64,000 nucleotides of DNA from Burkholderia sp. BCC0322 (GTDB taxonomy: Bacteria; Pseudomonadota; Gammaproteobacteria; Burkholderiales; Burkholderiaceae), in assembly GCF_902833045.1 (NCBI RefSeq), contig NZ_CADFDU010000001.1:699927-763926 (forward strand). The letters run 5' to 3'. The position numbers were made by a program, and so were the translations under genes. The number at the start of each line of letters is the position of its first letter. Position 1 is the stretch's first letter. The notes beneath the pieces are model-generated. The model was not told the DNA's origin. It saw nothing but the letters and a program-made list of their open reading frames with translations, and made no database searches. Of this stretch, positions 33,216 to 41,086 are shown piece after piece.

Positions 33216-34049
33216 ATGAACGCCTCATCCACCGGCACGCGCAAACCGTTCGGGCGCCTGCTGCTGACGGGCGCGGCCGGCAACCTCGGCCGCCAGTTGC
33301 GTAGCGCGCTTGCCGACTGGGCCGACGTCGTGCGCGTCAGCGACATCGCGACGCTCGGCGACGCGGCTGCGCATGAAGAAACCCGCGTCGTCGACCTGGC
33401 CGACCGGGCCGCGGTGATGCAGCTCGTCGACGGCGTGGACGCGATCGTCCACCTCGGCGGCATTTCGGTCGACGCACCGTTCGACGATCTCGTCGGCGCG
33501 AACATCACCGGCACGTACAACCTGTACGAAGCCGCGCGCAAGCATGGCGTGAAGCGCGTCGTGTTCGCGAGCTCGAACCATGCGATCGGCTTCCATCCGG
33601 TCACGGAGGTGCTCGACGCCGATTCGCCGTTGCGGCCCGACAGCCTGTATGGCGTGACGAAGTGCTTTGGCGAATCGCTGTCGCGCTACTACTTCGACCG
33701 CTTCGGGATCGAAACCGTGTGCCTGCGGATCGGCTCTTCGTTCGAAGTGCCAAAGAATCCGCGCATGCTCGTGACGTTCCTCAGCTATCGCGACTTCATC
33801 GAGCTCGTGCGCTGTTCGCTGCTGACGAATCGCGTCGGGCACGCGATCGTGTACGGCGCGTCGGACAACCCGGTGAAGTGGTGGGACAACACGAAGGTGG
33901 GTTTCCTCGGCTTCCGTCCGCGCGACAGCTCCGAGCAGTTCGCCGGGTTGTTCCCGGTGACGGCGCCGACCGCCGACTACGACGATCCCGCGCAGCGGTT
34001 CCAGGGCGGCGGGTTCGTCGTCGGCGAGCCGATGGAGCGCAAGGCGTAG
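33216..34049 (+). CDS. udh: Uronate dehydrogenase (NAD-dependent), SDR family
   Basis: 277 residues, extended short-chain dehydrogenase fold. The NAD loop TGAAGNLG is at 18-25 and the catalytic pair Tyr145-x3-Lys149 is in LYGVTKCFGE. VVFASSNHAIGF and the late blocks IVYGASDN, WWDN and FLGFRPRDSSE are those of bacterial uronate dehydrogenases, which oxidise D-galacturonate or D-glucuronate to the aldaro-lactone. AAGGAG lies just before the ATG at 33216. The shared LacI operator ties it to the ExuT-like carrier. Later steps of the oxidative pathway (lactonase, aldarate dehydratase) are not in the window. Confidence 0.88.
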   Translation: MNASSTGTRKPFGRLLLTGAAGNLGRQLRSALADWADVVRVSDIATLGDAAAHEETRVVDLADRAAVMQLVDGVDAIVHLGGISVDAPFDDLVGANITGTYNLYEAARKHGVKRVVFASSNHAIGFHPVTEVLDADSPLRPDSLYGVTKCFGESLSRYYFDRFGIETVCLRIGSSFEVPKNPRMLVTFLSYRDFIELVRCSLLTNRVGHAIVYGASDNPVKWWDNTKVGFLGFRPRDSSEQFAGLFPVTAPTADYDDPAQRFQGGGFVVGEPMERKA

Positions 34050-34277
34050 GCGGTCATGGCAGGCTCCTCGACGTGATGCGGTTCGTGCGTCGCTGGCGCC
34101 ATCATCGCGACGCGGGCGGCGCGCGTCGATTACCTGCGACGCAAGCGAATCCGCACGGCTGCGGAACGGCGCACGCGCGTGCCGGCAGAGACACCGCTCG
34201 CGCGGCACGGCAGCACCCATGCGTATCGCTGGCCCGCACGCATCGTCGGCCGGTGCGGCCGTTCAGCCGCGTCGCCG

Positions 34278-34976
34278 TCAATGCGGCTTGCCGCACGCCG
34301 GATCGGTGTCGCGCTGTTCGGCCGACTCGCACCAGTCACTCGGCCGCCACGCTTCGAACGTGACGGCTTTCGCCGCATTGGCGCGCGTGACGCGCACCGG
34401 GTCGGCCTTCAGCGCATCGCCGTTCGGGTCGTCGTTGGGCCGCCAGTTCCGCATGACTTCGCGATGGAACACCCAGGTGCGATGCGCGGCGTCGTAGCGA
34501 AACGTCACGCGGTCGCGCCAGTGGCTCGGTCCCGCGAATACGCCCTGTTCGACCGTGAAGGTGCGCGGTTCGATCGTGAGCGCGTTCTCGGCGACGCCAT
34601 CGAGATACGGGTCGCCCATCCCGCCTTCGTCGGCTTTCATGATCACGGTGTCGTTGCGCGCCGCGAGCCGGTAGTGCCCGTCCTTGCCTGGCACGAAGAT
34701 CATCAGCGGGCGCGGCGACGCGTGGCGCATCGAGTCGTCGGGCCGATGCGCGACGACGACATAGCCGATGCGGGCGCTGTCGGTCAGATGCCCCGACGCG
34801 GCGTCCAGCGCGGCGTAGCCGGCGGGAAGCTGCGCGACGATGTCGGCCGGAAGGTTGGGTGTGCCGGGGCACGCGGACGACGCAGGTATGTCGCCGCACG
34901 TCGCGGCGCAGGCGTCGCCGATGCCGAACGTCAGCAGTGCTGCGACGAGGAATCCTCTGATGCGGGGGATCGTCAT
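34278..34976 (-). CDS. Exported hypothetical protein
   Basis: 232 residues from the ATG at 34976, which gives a clean signal peptide (IPRIRGFLVAALLTFGIGDACAA). The frame is open much further 5' but that part is Arg/Ala-rich and unlike a protein start. The mature part has CGDIPASSACPGTP near its N-terminus (possible disulfide), a beta-rich core (HYRLAARNDTVIMKADEGGMGDPY) and DWCESAEQRDTDPACGK at the end. It looks like a periplasmic protein of unknown function. About 230 bases without genes separate it from the dehydrogenase, and it is followed in coordinate by the MerR gene, also on the minus strand. Confidence 0.7.
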   Translation of the reverse strand: MTIPRIRGFLVAALLTFGIGDACAATCGDIPASSACPGTPNLPADIVAQLPAGYAALDAASGHLTDSARIGYVVVAHRPDDSMRHASPRPLMIFVPGKDGHYRLAARNDTVIMKADEGGMGDPYLDGVAENALTIEPRTFTVEQGVFAGPSHWRDRVTFRYDAAHRTWVFHREVMRNWRPNDDPNGDALKADPVRVTRANAAKAVTFEAWRPSDWCESAEQRDTDPACGKPH

Positions 34977-35080
34977 GCGGATCGGGTCTTGAAGTCGCGC
35001 CGCGCCAGCCGGCGCACACGCGTCGGTTCGTCTCGCCGCAGCGCGGGTCGATTGTTTTTCAGGTGACGCAGTGTAACGAG

Positions 35081-35551
35081 TCATGCGCGCTTGCGCGTCG
35101 GCCGCGGAACCGGCGCGGGTGCGGGCGCGGGCACGGGCGGTTCGTCGGCCTGCGCGCACAGCCGGTCGAGCATCCGTTGCGCGGCGCCCGCGCAGTCCTC
35201 GCCCTCCGGCTTGTTCACGATCTCCTCGATCAGCACCTCCAGATGTTGCCGGTTCTGCGCGAGACGCTGTTCGAGCAGCGCGATTTCGTCGACCTTGTGC
35301 CGCAGCGCGGCCAGCAGTTCGTCGTGCGGCCACGCGCCGAGATCGGGCGGCAACACCGCGCGGATTTCGTCGAGCGCAAAGCCCGCACGCTGCGCACGGT
35401 CGATGATCGCGAGACGCGTCAACGCTTCCGACCCGTATTCCCGATAGCCGTTGGCCTGCCGACGGGCCGGTTCGAGCAGGCCGCTCGCTTCGTAGAAGCG
35501 GATGCGCGATGCCGCGATACCGCTGGCCCGCGCCAGTTCGCCGATTTTCAT
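35081..35551 (-). CDS. MerR-family transcriptional regulator
   Basis: 156 residues. The winged helix-turn-helix is at the start (MKIGELARASGIAASRIRFY, then EASGLL and NGYREY), followed by a long coiled-coil dimerisation helix (about 80-120) and a Pro-rich, basic tail. The start at 35551 follows GGAG at good spacing. No Cys pattern for metal sensing is evident, so it is more like the redox or small-molecule sensors of the family. It is divergent from an Old Yellow Enzyme gene, and an interrupted dyad lies in the 19-base promoter spacer between them, as MerR activators use. Confidence 0.9.
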   Translation of the reverse strand: MKIGELARASGIAASRIRFYEASGLLEPARRQANGYREYGSEALTRLAIIDRAQRAGFALDEIRAVLPPDLGAWPHDELLAALRHKVDEIALLEQRLAQNRQHLEVLIEEIVNKPEGEDCAGAAQRMLDRLCAQADEPPVPAPAPAPVPRPTRKRA

Positions 35552-35569
35552 GCGGTGCTCCAAAAGGGC

Positions 35570-35600
35570 TTGACCTTAAAGTTGACTTTAAAGTTATCGT
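35570..35600 (+). promoter_or_regulatory. MerR-type promoter with dyad in long spacer
   Basis: A -35-like TTGACC (35570-35575) is followed by the inverted repeat CTTAAAGT-TG-ACTTTAAAG and then a -10-like TTATCG about 19 bases later. An over-long spacer filled by a dyad is the signature of promoters activated by MerR proteins. Confidence 0.6.
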
Positions 35601-35628
35601 TGGGCATCGTCAATCGAGGGTGCCCTCC

Positions 35629-36873
35629 ATGAACCTGTTTACACCGCTGACACTGCCCAACGGGGCGGTGATTCCGAACCGTCTGGCCAAGGCCGCGATG
35701 GAAGAGAACATGGCCGATGCGAATCACGCACCGTCCGACGCGTTGCTGCGCCTGTACCAGGCGTGGGCCGATGGCCAGGTCGGCCTGATCCTGACCGGCA
35801 ACGTGATGGTGGACGGCCGCGCGATGACGGGGCCGAACGGCGTCGTGCTCGAGAGCGACGCGCATCTCGACCGCTTCCGCCGCTGGGCGCAGGTGGCGCG
35901 CTCGGGCGGCGCACACGTATGGATGCAGATCAATCACCCGGGGCGCCAGATGCAGGCGGCGCTTGGCCAGACGACGCTCGCGCCGTCGGCCGTGCCGCTC
36001 GCGCTCGGTGCGTTGTCGAAGCAGTTCCCGGTGCCGAAGGAGATGACCCAGGCCGATATCGCCGACGTGCAGCGGCGCTTCGTGCGCGCCGCGCAACTCG
36101 CGGAGCAAAGCGGCTTCACGGGCGTGGAGATTCACGCGGCACACGGCTATCTGCTGAGCCAGTTCCTGTCGCCGCTGACGAACCGCCGGCAGGATCAGTG
36201 GGGCGGCAGCATCGAGAATCGCGCACGCCTGCTGCTCGATATCGTGCGGGACGTGCGCGCGACGGTGTCGCCGGAATTCGCGGTCGCGGTCAAGCTGAAC
36301 TCGGCCGATTTCCAGCGCGGCGGCTTCAGCGCGGACGATGCGAAGCACGTGGTCGAACTGCTGAATCCGCTGGGCGTCGATCTCGTCGAACTGTCGGGCG
36401 GCAGCTATGAAGTGCCGGCGATGCAGGGCGAGGCGCGCGACGGGCGCACGCTGACCCGTGAAGCGTATTTCCTCGAATTCGCACGCGACATCACGGCCGT
36501 CGCGCGGATGCCGCTGATGGTCACGGGCGGCATCCGGCGTCGCGTGGTTGCCGAGCAGGTGGTCGACAGCGGCGTGGCGATGGTCGGCATCGCGACCGCG
36601 CTGTCGATCGAGCCGAACCTGCCGCGCGACTGGCGGGCCGGCAAGGACAGCGCGCCGGTGCTGGAGCCGATCCGGTGGAAGAACAAGGCGCTGGGCGCGC
36701 TGGCCAACATGGCCGTCGTCAAGTTCCAGCTCACGCGCCTCAGCGAAGGCCGCCGCACGCACCCGCAGGTGTCGCCGCTGCGCGCGCTGGTCAGGCAGCA
36801 ACTGGCCGCGCAGTGCCAGACGCGGCGCTACCGGAAATGGATGGCGGGGCGCGCAACGGGCACGCGTGCGTGA
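35629..36873 (+). CDS. NADH:flavin oxidoreductase, Old Yellow Enzyme family
   Basis: 414 residues, a TIM-barrel flavoprotein. Typical OYE features are LTLPNGAVIPNRLAKAAM at the start, QINHPGRQ for flavin and substrate contact, GFTGVEIHAAHGYLLSQFLSP, NRRQDQWGGSIENRARLLLD, and VTGGIRRR near the end. Members reduce activated alkenes and nitro compounds with NAD(P)H. The start at 35629 fits the conserved N-terminus. It is divergent from the MerR regulator with the dyad promoter between, so it is probably induced by an electrophile or oxidant. Natural substrate unknown. Confidence 0.93.
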   Translation: MNLFTPLTLPNGAVIPNRLAKAAMEENMADANHAPSDALLRLYQAWADGQVGLILTGNVMVDGRAMTGPNGVVLESDAHLDRFRRWAQVARSGGAHVWMQINHPGRQMQAALGQTTLAPSAVPLALGALSKQFPVPKEMTQADIADVQRRFVRAAQLAEQSGFTGVEIHAAHGYLLSQFLSPLTNRRQDQWGGSIENRARLLLDIVRDVRATVSPEFAVAVKLNSADFQRGGFSADDAKHVVELLNPLGVDLVELSGGSYEVPAMQGEARDGRTLTREAYFLEFARDITAVARMPLMVTGGIRRRVVAEQVVDSGVAMVGIATALSIEPNLPRDWRAGKDSAPVLEPIRWKNKALGALANMAVVKFQLTRLSEGRRTHPQVSPLRALVRQQLAAQCQTRRYRKWMAGRATGTRA

Positions 36874-37053
36874 CGTGCGCGCGGGGCCGAATCGACGGCC
36901 CCCCCGCCGCACGGCGGGTCGTTTCAACGCTCGATCCTTTCGGATTGCTTTCCGTAATATCGAGCCTGTTTACTGGATTATTCCGGCGCCTGAGCGCGAT
37001 TCCGGCGTGGCATAATCCACCACCTTCATCGCATTCCATCCTCGTCGCGCGTC

Positions 37054-37437
37054 ATGCACGTCGCCCGTTTCCGCAAGCCCGGCAGCCTGATCGGATTGAT
37101 CGCAATCCTGATGATGGCGCTCGCCCCTGCGGTCTCGCAGATGATGGCGTCGCGTCACCGGCTCGTCGATGTGCTGGCCGTCTATTGCACGGCGAGCGTC
37201 GATGAAGCGGTGGTCGCGCACGATGACGGCAAGCCCGCGCATGGCGTCAAGGCGCACTGGCAGGCTTGCCCTTATTGCAGCTTCGTTGCCCACGCCGTTG
37301 CACTGCCGGGCCATGCCGTCGCGTTCGCCGTTCCGCTTCCGGACGCGCAGCAGCCGATCGTGTCGGCATCGATTCCGGCGCGCGTGCGTCTCGTCCATAC
37401 CGTCGCGCAATCACGCGCGCCTCCCGCGTTCTCCTGA
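37054..37437 (+). CDS. DUF2946-like membrane-anchored protein (metal-associated)
   Basis: 127 residues. A hydrophobic N-terminal segment (LIGLIAILMMALAPAVSQMM) acts as signal or anchor. The periplasmic part has HWQACPYCSFVAHAVALPGH, a Cys-x2-Cys with nearby His, as in DUF2946 proteins. This family is known from copper-responsive gene groups and probably handles metal, but its mechanism is not established. It opens a short run with an outer-membrane protein and CopC, all in the same direction. A similar CGYCG protein lies at 43361-43792, on the other side of the TonB receptors. Confidence 0.75.
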   Translation: MHVARFRKPGSLIGLIAILMMALAPAVSQMMASRHRLVDVLAVYCTASVDEAVVAHDDGKPAHGVKAHWQACPYCSFVAHAVALPGHAVAFAVPLPDAQQPIVSASIPARVRLVHTVAQSRAPPAFS

Positions 37438-37546
37438 GTTCGTCTGATTTTTCTGCCTGACAAGCCGCCGCTTCGCGACTGGAGCGGGCGGCCGTTCGTC
37501 GCGCACGTGCGCGACGGCATCGAACGACAACCGGAGAACCCACAAC

Positions 37547-38464
37547 ATGCCCCGCTTGAACGAACGGCACGCGCTCCGCGCCTGTGCCGCGCTGCTGGCC
37601 GCCATCGCCGGCCTTTCCCATGCTTCCTTCGCAAACGCGCACGCCGTGGTCGGCGACCGCGTCTTTCCCGCGACGATGACCGTGGACGACCCCGGCGTCG
37701 GCGACGAATTCGACACGCAGTTCGGCCACATCAAGTCCACCGACGACAGCGGCAACGCCATCAACGTCAATACCGTGTCGTACGAGTGGGACAAGCTGAT
37801 CACGAAGAACCTCGCGTTCAGCGTCTCGAGCCAGTACGTGTCGCAGAACGCGCCGGACGGCGGCTCCGCGAAGGGCTGGGACAACGTGACGCTCGGCGTG
37901 AAGTACCTCGCCTACACGAACGCGCAGCACGAATTCATGGCGTCGGTCGGCCTGAAAACCGAGATCGGCGGCACCGGCGCGAAATCGATCGCGAACGCGT
38001 ACTCGACGTTCACGCCGGCCGTCTACGTCGGCAAGGGCTTCGGCGATCTGCCCGCGTCGCTCGGCTATCTGCGCCCGCTCGCGCTCACGGCCGAACTCGG
38101 GCCGAACCTGACCACCGCGTCGTCCGACCAGGGGCCGAATGCGCTCGGCTGGGGCATGACGCTGCAATACAGCATCCCGTACCTGCAGCAGCAGGTGAAG
38201 AACCTCGGCTTGCCGCAGCCGCTCAGCAACATGGTGTTCGTCGTCGAGGCGCCGATGAGCACCTGCACCGCGGGCGCGTGTTCGGGCCAGACGACCGGGA
38301 CGATCAATCCGGGCGTACTGTGGCTCAATCGCTACGGGCAGTTCGGTGTCGAGGCGCAGATTCCGGTCAATCGCGCGAGCGGCAATCACGTCGGCGTGAT
38401 CTTCGATGCGCATCTGTATTTCGACGACCTGTTCCCCGGCTCGCTCGGCAAGCCGCTGTTCTGA
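37547..38464 (+). CDS. Exported, probably outer-membrane beta-barrel protein
   Basis: 305 residues with a signal peptide (ACAALLAAIAGLSHASFANA). The mature protein is rich in alternating aromatic/polar strands (NLAFSVSSQYVSQNA, WDNVTLGVKYLAY, EFMASVGLKTEIGG, GVEAQIPVNRASGNHVGVIF) and ends in Phe, as barrel proteins do. I do not know a named family for it. It lies between the DUF2946-like gene and copC, 16 bases before the latter, so a role in metal passage or storage at the outer membrane is suggested by context only. Confidence 0.7.
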   Translation: MPRLNERHALRACAALLAAIAGLSHASFANAHAVVGDRVFPATMTVDDPGVGDEFDTQFGHIKSTDDSGNAINVNTVSYEWDKLITKNLAFSVSSQYVSQNAPDGGSAKGWDNVTLGVKYLAYTNAQHEFMASVGLKTEIGGTGAKSIANAYSTFTPAVYVGKGFGDLPASLGYLRPLALTAELGPNLTTASSDQGPNALGWGMTLQYSIPYLQQQVKNLGLPQPLSNMVFVVEAPMSTCTAGACSGQTTGTINPGVLWLNRYGQFGVEAQIPVNRASGNHVGVIFDAHLYFDDLFPGSLGKPLF

Positions 38465-38480
38465 TCGACGGAGAAACGCC

Positions 38481-38846
38481 ATGAACCGACTGACCCCTCT
38501 GCACATGGCCGCCGCGGCGCTGCTGCTCGCGGGCGCGCAGTTCGCGCATGCCCATGCGTTCCCGACGCATCAGGCGCCGTCCGCGGGCGAGACCGTGACC
38601 GGCGCACCGAAGACAGTCGCGATCGATTTCGACGACGGGCTCGAGCCCGCGTTCAGCTCGATCGCCGTGACCGATGCGCAGGGCCACGCCGTCACGAGCG
38701 GCAAGGCCGAGGTCGATGCGTCGAACCGCAAGCACATGTCCGTCGCGCTGAACCCGCTCGCGCCGGGCGTCTACACGGTGGCGTGGGTGGCCGTCGCGCT
38801 CGACGGCCACCGCACGCAGGGGCACTACGCGTTCACGGTGAAGTGA
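38481..38846 (+). CDS. copC: CopC-family periplasmic copper-binding protein
   Basis: 121 residues. After a signal peptide (MAAAALLLAGAQFAHA) the mature chain starts HAFPTHQAPSAGE, placing a His at or near the N-terminus as in CopC Cu(II) sites. The C-terminal ALDGHRTQGHYAFTV provides further His, and the core VAIDFDDGLEPAFSSIAVTDAQG is the CopC cupredoxin-like fold. It carries copper in the periplasm. It has no CopD domain or separate copD beside it. Sixteen bases separate it from the barrel-like gene, and GGAG precedes the ATG at 38481. It is convergent with the first TonB receptor. Confidence 0.9.
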   Translation: MNRLTPLHMAAAALLLAGAQFAHAHAFPTHQAPSAGETVTGAPKTVAIDFDDGLEPAFSSIAVTDAQGHAVTSGKAEVDASNRKHMSVALNPLAPGVYTVAWVAVALDGHRTQGHYAFTVK

Positions 38847-38915
38847 CGCTCACCGCCCGCGCCCGCGGCCGTGCATGCGCGCGGCGGCGGGTGCGGCGCA
38901 CCGCACCGCACGGCG

Positions 38916-41033
38916 TCAGAACCGGTAGTTCGCCACCACTTCGAGCCGCCGGTCGTTGCCGAGGAGGTACTGCGTCTCGTTGTAGTACGCGGACTGCACG
39001 AAGCGGCGGTTGAACACGTTGTACGCACGCGCGGTGATCGTCGTGTCCTTGCGCGGCTTCCACGCGAGGCCGAGGTCGACGGTGGTGTACGACGGCATCA
39101 CGAGCTGGTTCGCGGTATCGGCGAAGCGCTTGCCGACGTACTTGACGCCCGCGATGCCCGTCCAGTCCGGCGCGAAGTGCCAGCTCACCCACAGGTTCGC
39201 GAGCCGCTGCGGCGCCGACACCGGCACGTTGCCGGCGCGCGAGACGGTCGCGCCGCCGGACGTCTGCTGGAAGTCGTCGTATTTCGCACGCAAGATCGAC
39301 ACGTTCGCGTCGACGCGCCAGTCCTTCGCGATCTCCGCGCCGACCGTCGCCTCGAGCCCGCGCGACGACTGCTGGCCGACCTGGATCGACTGGTTCGGGT
39401 TCAGTGGATCGGCCGTCAGGAGATTGTTCTTCACGATCCGGTACGCGGCGAGCGTCCATTCCGCCTTGCCGCCGAGGAGCGACTGCTTCACGCCGATCTC
39501 GACCTGCCGGCCGGTCGCGAGCGTGAAGTTCGCCTTCGACGCATTCAGCGACAGCAGCGAGCTGATCGGGTCGGCCGCGACCGAATACTGGCCGTACACG
39601 GCGAGGCCGGGCTGCACGTCGTACACGGTGCCGATGCGCCAGCCCGTGTTCGCGAACACCTTCGTGAACGCGGCGCCGTTCACGAGATCGTCGCGGTTCA
39701 CGCTCGCGTGGTCGTAGCGCAGCCCGCCGATCACTGACCAGCGCGGCGTGATTTCCAGCCGGTTCTCGGCGAACAGCGCGTACTGGTTTGCCTGGCTGCG
39801 GTACTTCGGATAGGTGCCGGCCGTGTTGATGAAGCTGCCCGGATCGAAGTTGAACGGATCGACCGTCGACGTGCCCGAGTACGGCGAGTTGTTGTCGTGC
39901 TGGAACGTCGTGTGATTGAACTCGACGCCCGTCGAGAACGTGTTGCGCATGCCGAGCAGCGCGGTGGTCACGGTGGCCGCCGTCACGTTGCCGTACTGTT
40001 CCTGGTCGTGGAAGATCTCCGTGAAGCTGCTGCGCCGCACTTGCGCGGTCGACGGCAGGTACGTGTAGTACTCGGCGTCCTTCCAGTGGCGGTTGCTCTT
40101 CATCCGGTACAGCGTGCTCGTCACGTTCAGGCTGTCGCTCGGCTGCCAGTTCGCCGACACCGTCGCCCAGCTGTCGCGGAACGCGATGTCGCTGTCGCCG
40201 ACGTTGTAGTTCTTCTTGTCGAGCGCGCGATCGCGCGCGCCGTTCACGAGCGGCGCACCGAAATACTGCATCGGATGCTGGAAGCCCTGCGCATACGACG
40301 CCGTCACGTACAGGTCGGACGTCACGTCGTAGCGCAGCGCGCCGGAGATCGACAGGTTGCGCGAATCGCCGCGATCGACCCAGTTCGACGAGCGGTTGCC
40401 GCTGATGTCGAAGCGGTACGACAGCTTGTCGTTGATCGCGCCGCCGCTGCCGAACGCGACCCGCGCCGTGCCCTCGGTGCCGCCGCCGACCTGGAGCTCG
40501 TTCTGGATCGCGCCGCGTGTCGGTTTCTTCGGCACGATGTTGACGACACCGCCGATTGCGCCTTCTCCGTAGATCACCGACGCCGGGCCGCGCAGCACGT
40601 CGATATGGTCGACCGACCACGTGTCGAACGGAAACGTGACGCCGATCGCGCCGTACGGGCGCACGCCGTCATAGAGCTGCGTGACCGACGACGCGCCGAC
40701 GAAGCCGCGCGCGCCGAGCTCCGAGCCGCCGTTGCCGGGATGCGGCGACGCGCTGATGCCGGCGGCGCGGCTCACCGCGTCGACGATCGACGCGTCGCCG
40801 CGGGTGCCGAGCGTCGTGCGATCGATCTGCTCGACGCTCGCGGGCGTTTCGAGCGAAGTCAAGCCGAGGCGGCTGCCGGTGTCGAGCGGCTGCGTGAGCG
40901 GCGCCGCCTTCTGTGCGTTGACGCGAATCGGCGCAAGCGTGGCGCCGGTGTGCTTGACGTCGCTTTCCTGTGCCTGCCCGGCGGGGGAGAAGGCGGCGAG
41001 CAAGGCGGCGGGCAGCATCAATCTGAACTTCAT
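38916..41033 (-). CDS. TonB-dependent receptor (likely metal or metallophore)
   Basis: 705 residues with a signal peptide (MLPAALLAAFSPAGQAQ), a plug domain (about 45-165: PASVEQIDRTTLGTRGDASI, IDVLRGPASVIYGEGAIGGV) and a 22-strand barrel ending in VVANYRF. It imports a ligand through the outer membrane with TonB energy. Among neighbours are CopC, DUF2946-like proteins and a PepSY membrane protein, so copper or a metal-chelate is a likely ligand. No Fur box was found upstream. It begins 53 bases after the stop of the second receptor in the same direction, so both are probably co-transcribed. Confidence 0.92.
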   Translation of the reverse strand: MKFRLMLPAALLAAFSPAGQAQESDVKHTGATLAPIRVNAQKAAPLTQPLDTGSRLGLTSLETPASVEQIDRTTLGTRGDASIVDAVSRAAGISASPHPGNGGSELGARGFVGASSVTQLYDGVRPYGAIGVTFPFDTWSVDHIDVLRGPASVIYGEGAIGGVVNIVPKKPTRGAIQNELQVGGGTEGTARVAFGSGGAINDKLSYRFDISGNRSSNWVDRGDSRNLSISGALRYDVTSDLYVTASYAQGFQHPMQYFGAPLVNGARDRALDKKNYNVGDSDIAFRDSWATVSANWQPSDSLNVTSTLYRMKSNRHWKDAEYYTYLPSTAQVRRSSFTEIFHDQEQYGNVTAATVTTALLGMRNTFSTGVEFNHTTFQHDNNSPYSGTSTVDPFNFDPGSFINTAGTYPKYRSQANQYALFAENRLEITPRWSVIGGLRYDHASVNRDDLVNGAAFTKVFANTGWRIGTVYDVQPGLAVYGQYSVAADPISSLLSLNASKANFTLATGRQVEIGVKQSLLGGKAEWTLAAYRIVKNNLLTADPLNPNQSIQVGQQSSRGLEATVGAEIAKDWRVDANVSILRAKYDDFQQTSGGATVSRAGNVPVSAPQRLANLWVSWHFAPDWTGIAGVKYVGKRFADTANQLVMPSYTTVDLGLAWKPRKDTTITARAYNVFNRRFVQSAYYNETQYLLGNDRRLEVVANYRF

Positions 41034-41086
41034 GTTTCGGTTTCCTTTGAATCTTTGCAATGAGCACGGCTGCGGGCGGCGGCGCA

